From an uncultured Cardiobacterium sp. (GTDB lineage: Bacteria; Pseudomonadota; Gammaproteobacteria; Cardiobacteriales; Cardiobacteriaceae), in NCBI RefSeq assembly GCF_938028185.1, contig NZ_CALJAH010000249.1, positions 1 through 16,575 of the forward strand: a stretch of DNA of 16,575 nucleotides, read 5' to 3'. The notes beneath the pieces were generated by a model. That model was not told the DNA's origin. It was given only the letters and a program-made list of their open reading frames with translations, and searched no databases. Below, piece after piece: positions 15,371 to 16,575 of this stretch; the first letter of the stretch is position 1; the number at the start of each line of letters is the position of its first letter. Position numbers and translations under genes: made by a program.

Positions 15371-16575
15371 TCATTCCCACGGCGTGTCGTCCATGTGGTT
15401 GAGGTAGTCCTGCAATTCTTGCGCCGCTTCGCGGATGAGGCGCGCATCCTGGCTGTCGAGCGCGGCGGTGAAGATGGCGATGCGCTGGCCGATGCTTTGC
15501 CGTTCGTCGCCCAGGCGCTGGGTATAGAGCCGTTCGGCGCGGGCGAGCAGGGTGCGGTTTTCGGTCTGGTCGCGCGGGTGGATTTTCAGCGCCGCCAGTT
15601 TTTCGTGCGCCGCCTGTAGCGCCGCTTCATCGAGGTTTTTGCCGCTGTTGTGGATGGTGAGTTGGCGCGTGCTGCCGTCGGCGGGCAGGTGTACGTCCAC
15701 TTCCAAAAGACCGCTGACGTCGTAGGTGAAGCGCACTTCCGCCGGCATGTATTCGGGGTCGCTGTAGTCCGGCAACGGGATGTCGATTTCGCCGAGGTAG
15801 ATGTTGTCACGCACGAGGCGCGCTTCGCCCTGGTAGATTTTGAAGAGCAGCGCGCTTTGGTTGGTCTGCACCGGGTAGTAGGTTTCCATGCGGCTGACCG
15901 GGATGACGGTGTTGCGCTCGATGATCGGGCTGAAGATGCCGCTTTCGTAGCGGTCTTGCCCGGTCTGGATGCTGGTTTCGACGCCGAGCGAGTAGGGCGC
16001 GACGTCGGTCATGACGACTTCTTCCAGCGCCTGGTCTTGCGCGACGAGCCCCGCCTGGATGGCCGCGCCAATGGCGATGGTTTCGTCCGGGTTGAGGCCG
16101 GTGGTCGGGAAGCGGCCAAAGAGGCGCGCCATGGTTTTGCGCAGGACGGGCATGCGGGTCGCGCCGCCGACGAGGATAATGTCGTTCAGGCTCGCGGCGC
16201 GCACGCCCGCATCGCGCAGGGTTTGTTCAATAGGGATGCGGCAGCGTTCAATCAGCGGTTCGCAGCGTTTTTCCCAGTCGGCGACAGTAATGCGCCATTC
16301 AAGCGGTGCGCCGTGGTGGTTCACCTGCATGGTGGTGTCGCCGCTGCCGAGCGCCTGTTTGGCGCGTTCTGCCGCGGCGTAGAGCGAGCCTTGGCTGTCT
16401 GCGAGGTTAATGGCGCTGTGTGCGGCGGCAAAGCCCTGGATGAGCAGTTCGGTGAAGTCTTCGCCGCCGAGCATGTTGTCGCCCGCGCTGGCGCGCACTT
16501 CCATGATGCCGGCGTACATGTCGAGCAGGGTGACGTCAAAGGTGCCGCCGCCGAGGTCAAGCACGAGGAATTTCT
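15371..16575 (-). CDS. hscC: Hsp70-family chaperone HscC (5' end outside the window)
   Basis: Four hundred C-terminal residues are visible; the frame is open through the right edge, where KFLVLDLGGGTFDV continues upstream, so roughly 170-190 N-terminal residues are missing. The ATPase domain shows the phosphate-2 motif DLGGGTFDV, then AGDNMLGGEDF and the adenosine motif LVGGATRMP. The substrate-binding domain begins at ERNTVIPVSR and has IYQGE and GLLEVDV. Similarity to E. coli HscC (for example PYSLGVE, SGIFSPIIERNT, ALKIHPRD near the end) is closer than to DnaK. The tail is short, ends DDTPWE, and lacks the acidic EEVD-like tip of DnaK. HscC works with specialised J-proteins rather than the general heat-shock set; none is visible here. 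It is the first visible member of the tilS-ftsB gene run. Confidence 0.88.
   Translation of the reverse strand, partial: KFLVLDLGGGTFDVTLLDMYAGIMEVRASAGDNMLGGEDFTELLIQGFAAAHSAINLADSQGSLYAAAERAKQALGSGDTTMQVNHHGAPLEWRITVADWEKRCEPLIERCRIPIEQTLRDAGVRAASLNDIILVGGATRMPVLRKTMARLFGRFPTTGLNPDETIAIGAAIQAGLVAQDQALEEVVMTDVAPYSLGVETSIQTGQDRYESGIFSPIIERNTVIPVSRMETYYPVQTNQSALLFKIYQGEARLVRDNIYLGEIDIPLPDYSDPEYMPAEVRFTYDVSGLLEVDVHLPADGSTRQLTIHNSGKNLDEAALQAAHEKLAALKIHPRDQTENRTLLARAERLYTQRLGDERQSIGQRIAIFTAALDSQDARLIREAAQELQDYLNHMDDTPWE

Overview
The window reads as chromosomal DNA of a GC-rich gammaproteobacterium. The right half carries tilS-pyrG-kdsA-eno-ftsB in the order known from Pseudomonas-type gammaproteobacteria. 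Genes are packed tightly, with many 4-base ATGA stop/start overlaps. I cannot fix the genus from this sequence alone; a Cardiobacteriales-like lineage is an impression, not something shown here. All genes but one lie on the minus strand, so transcription runs mostly from right to left.

Right block (16575 down to about 9731): a 5'-truncated hscC-type Hsp70 gene, then tilS (tRNA-Ile lysidine synthase), pyrG (CTP synthase), kdsA (Kdo-8-phosphate synthase), eno (enolase) and ftsB (divisome protein). Gaps are 13 bases or less, or the genes overlap, so this is probably one transcription unit. It ends at a hairpin terminator overlapping the ftsB stop codon. KdsA carries the residues of the metal-dependent enzyme class rather than those of the E. 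coli class, and FtsB has an unusually long C-terminal tail.

Middle (7928-9703, plus strand): a single GT-A glycosyltransferase resembling the actinobacterial galactofuranosyltransferase GlfT2. It is visibly AT-richer than its neighbours and meets ftsB at a shared bidirectional terminator.

Left block (7668 down to 1): an apparent operon of at least seven genes behind a perfect TATAAT -10 box, none with a function I can name from known systems. It encodes (i) a single-pass membrane protein with a beta-rich outer domain, (ii) an inner-membrane-anchored, single-ring AAA+ protein like the second ATPase domain of ClpB, with a GYVG pore loop, and (iii) five single-pass proteins that together carry six copies of one PA14-like beta module, the last protein being an internal tandem duplication with four matched cysteines per half. 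An eighth gene may start at position 60 and run off the left edge. The arrangement suggests a cell-envelope complex in which a cytoplasmic unfoldase ring sits in the membrane beside a family of periplasm-facing PA14-like proteins. This is the best candidate in the window for an undescribed system. Its function is unknown, and whether hscC, about 7.7 kb away, takes part is speculation.
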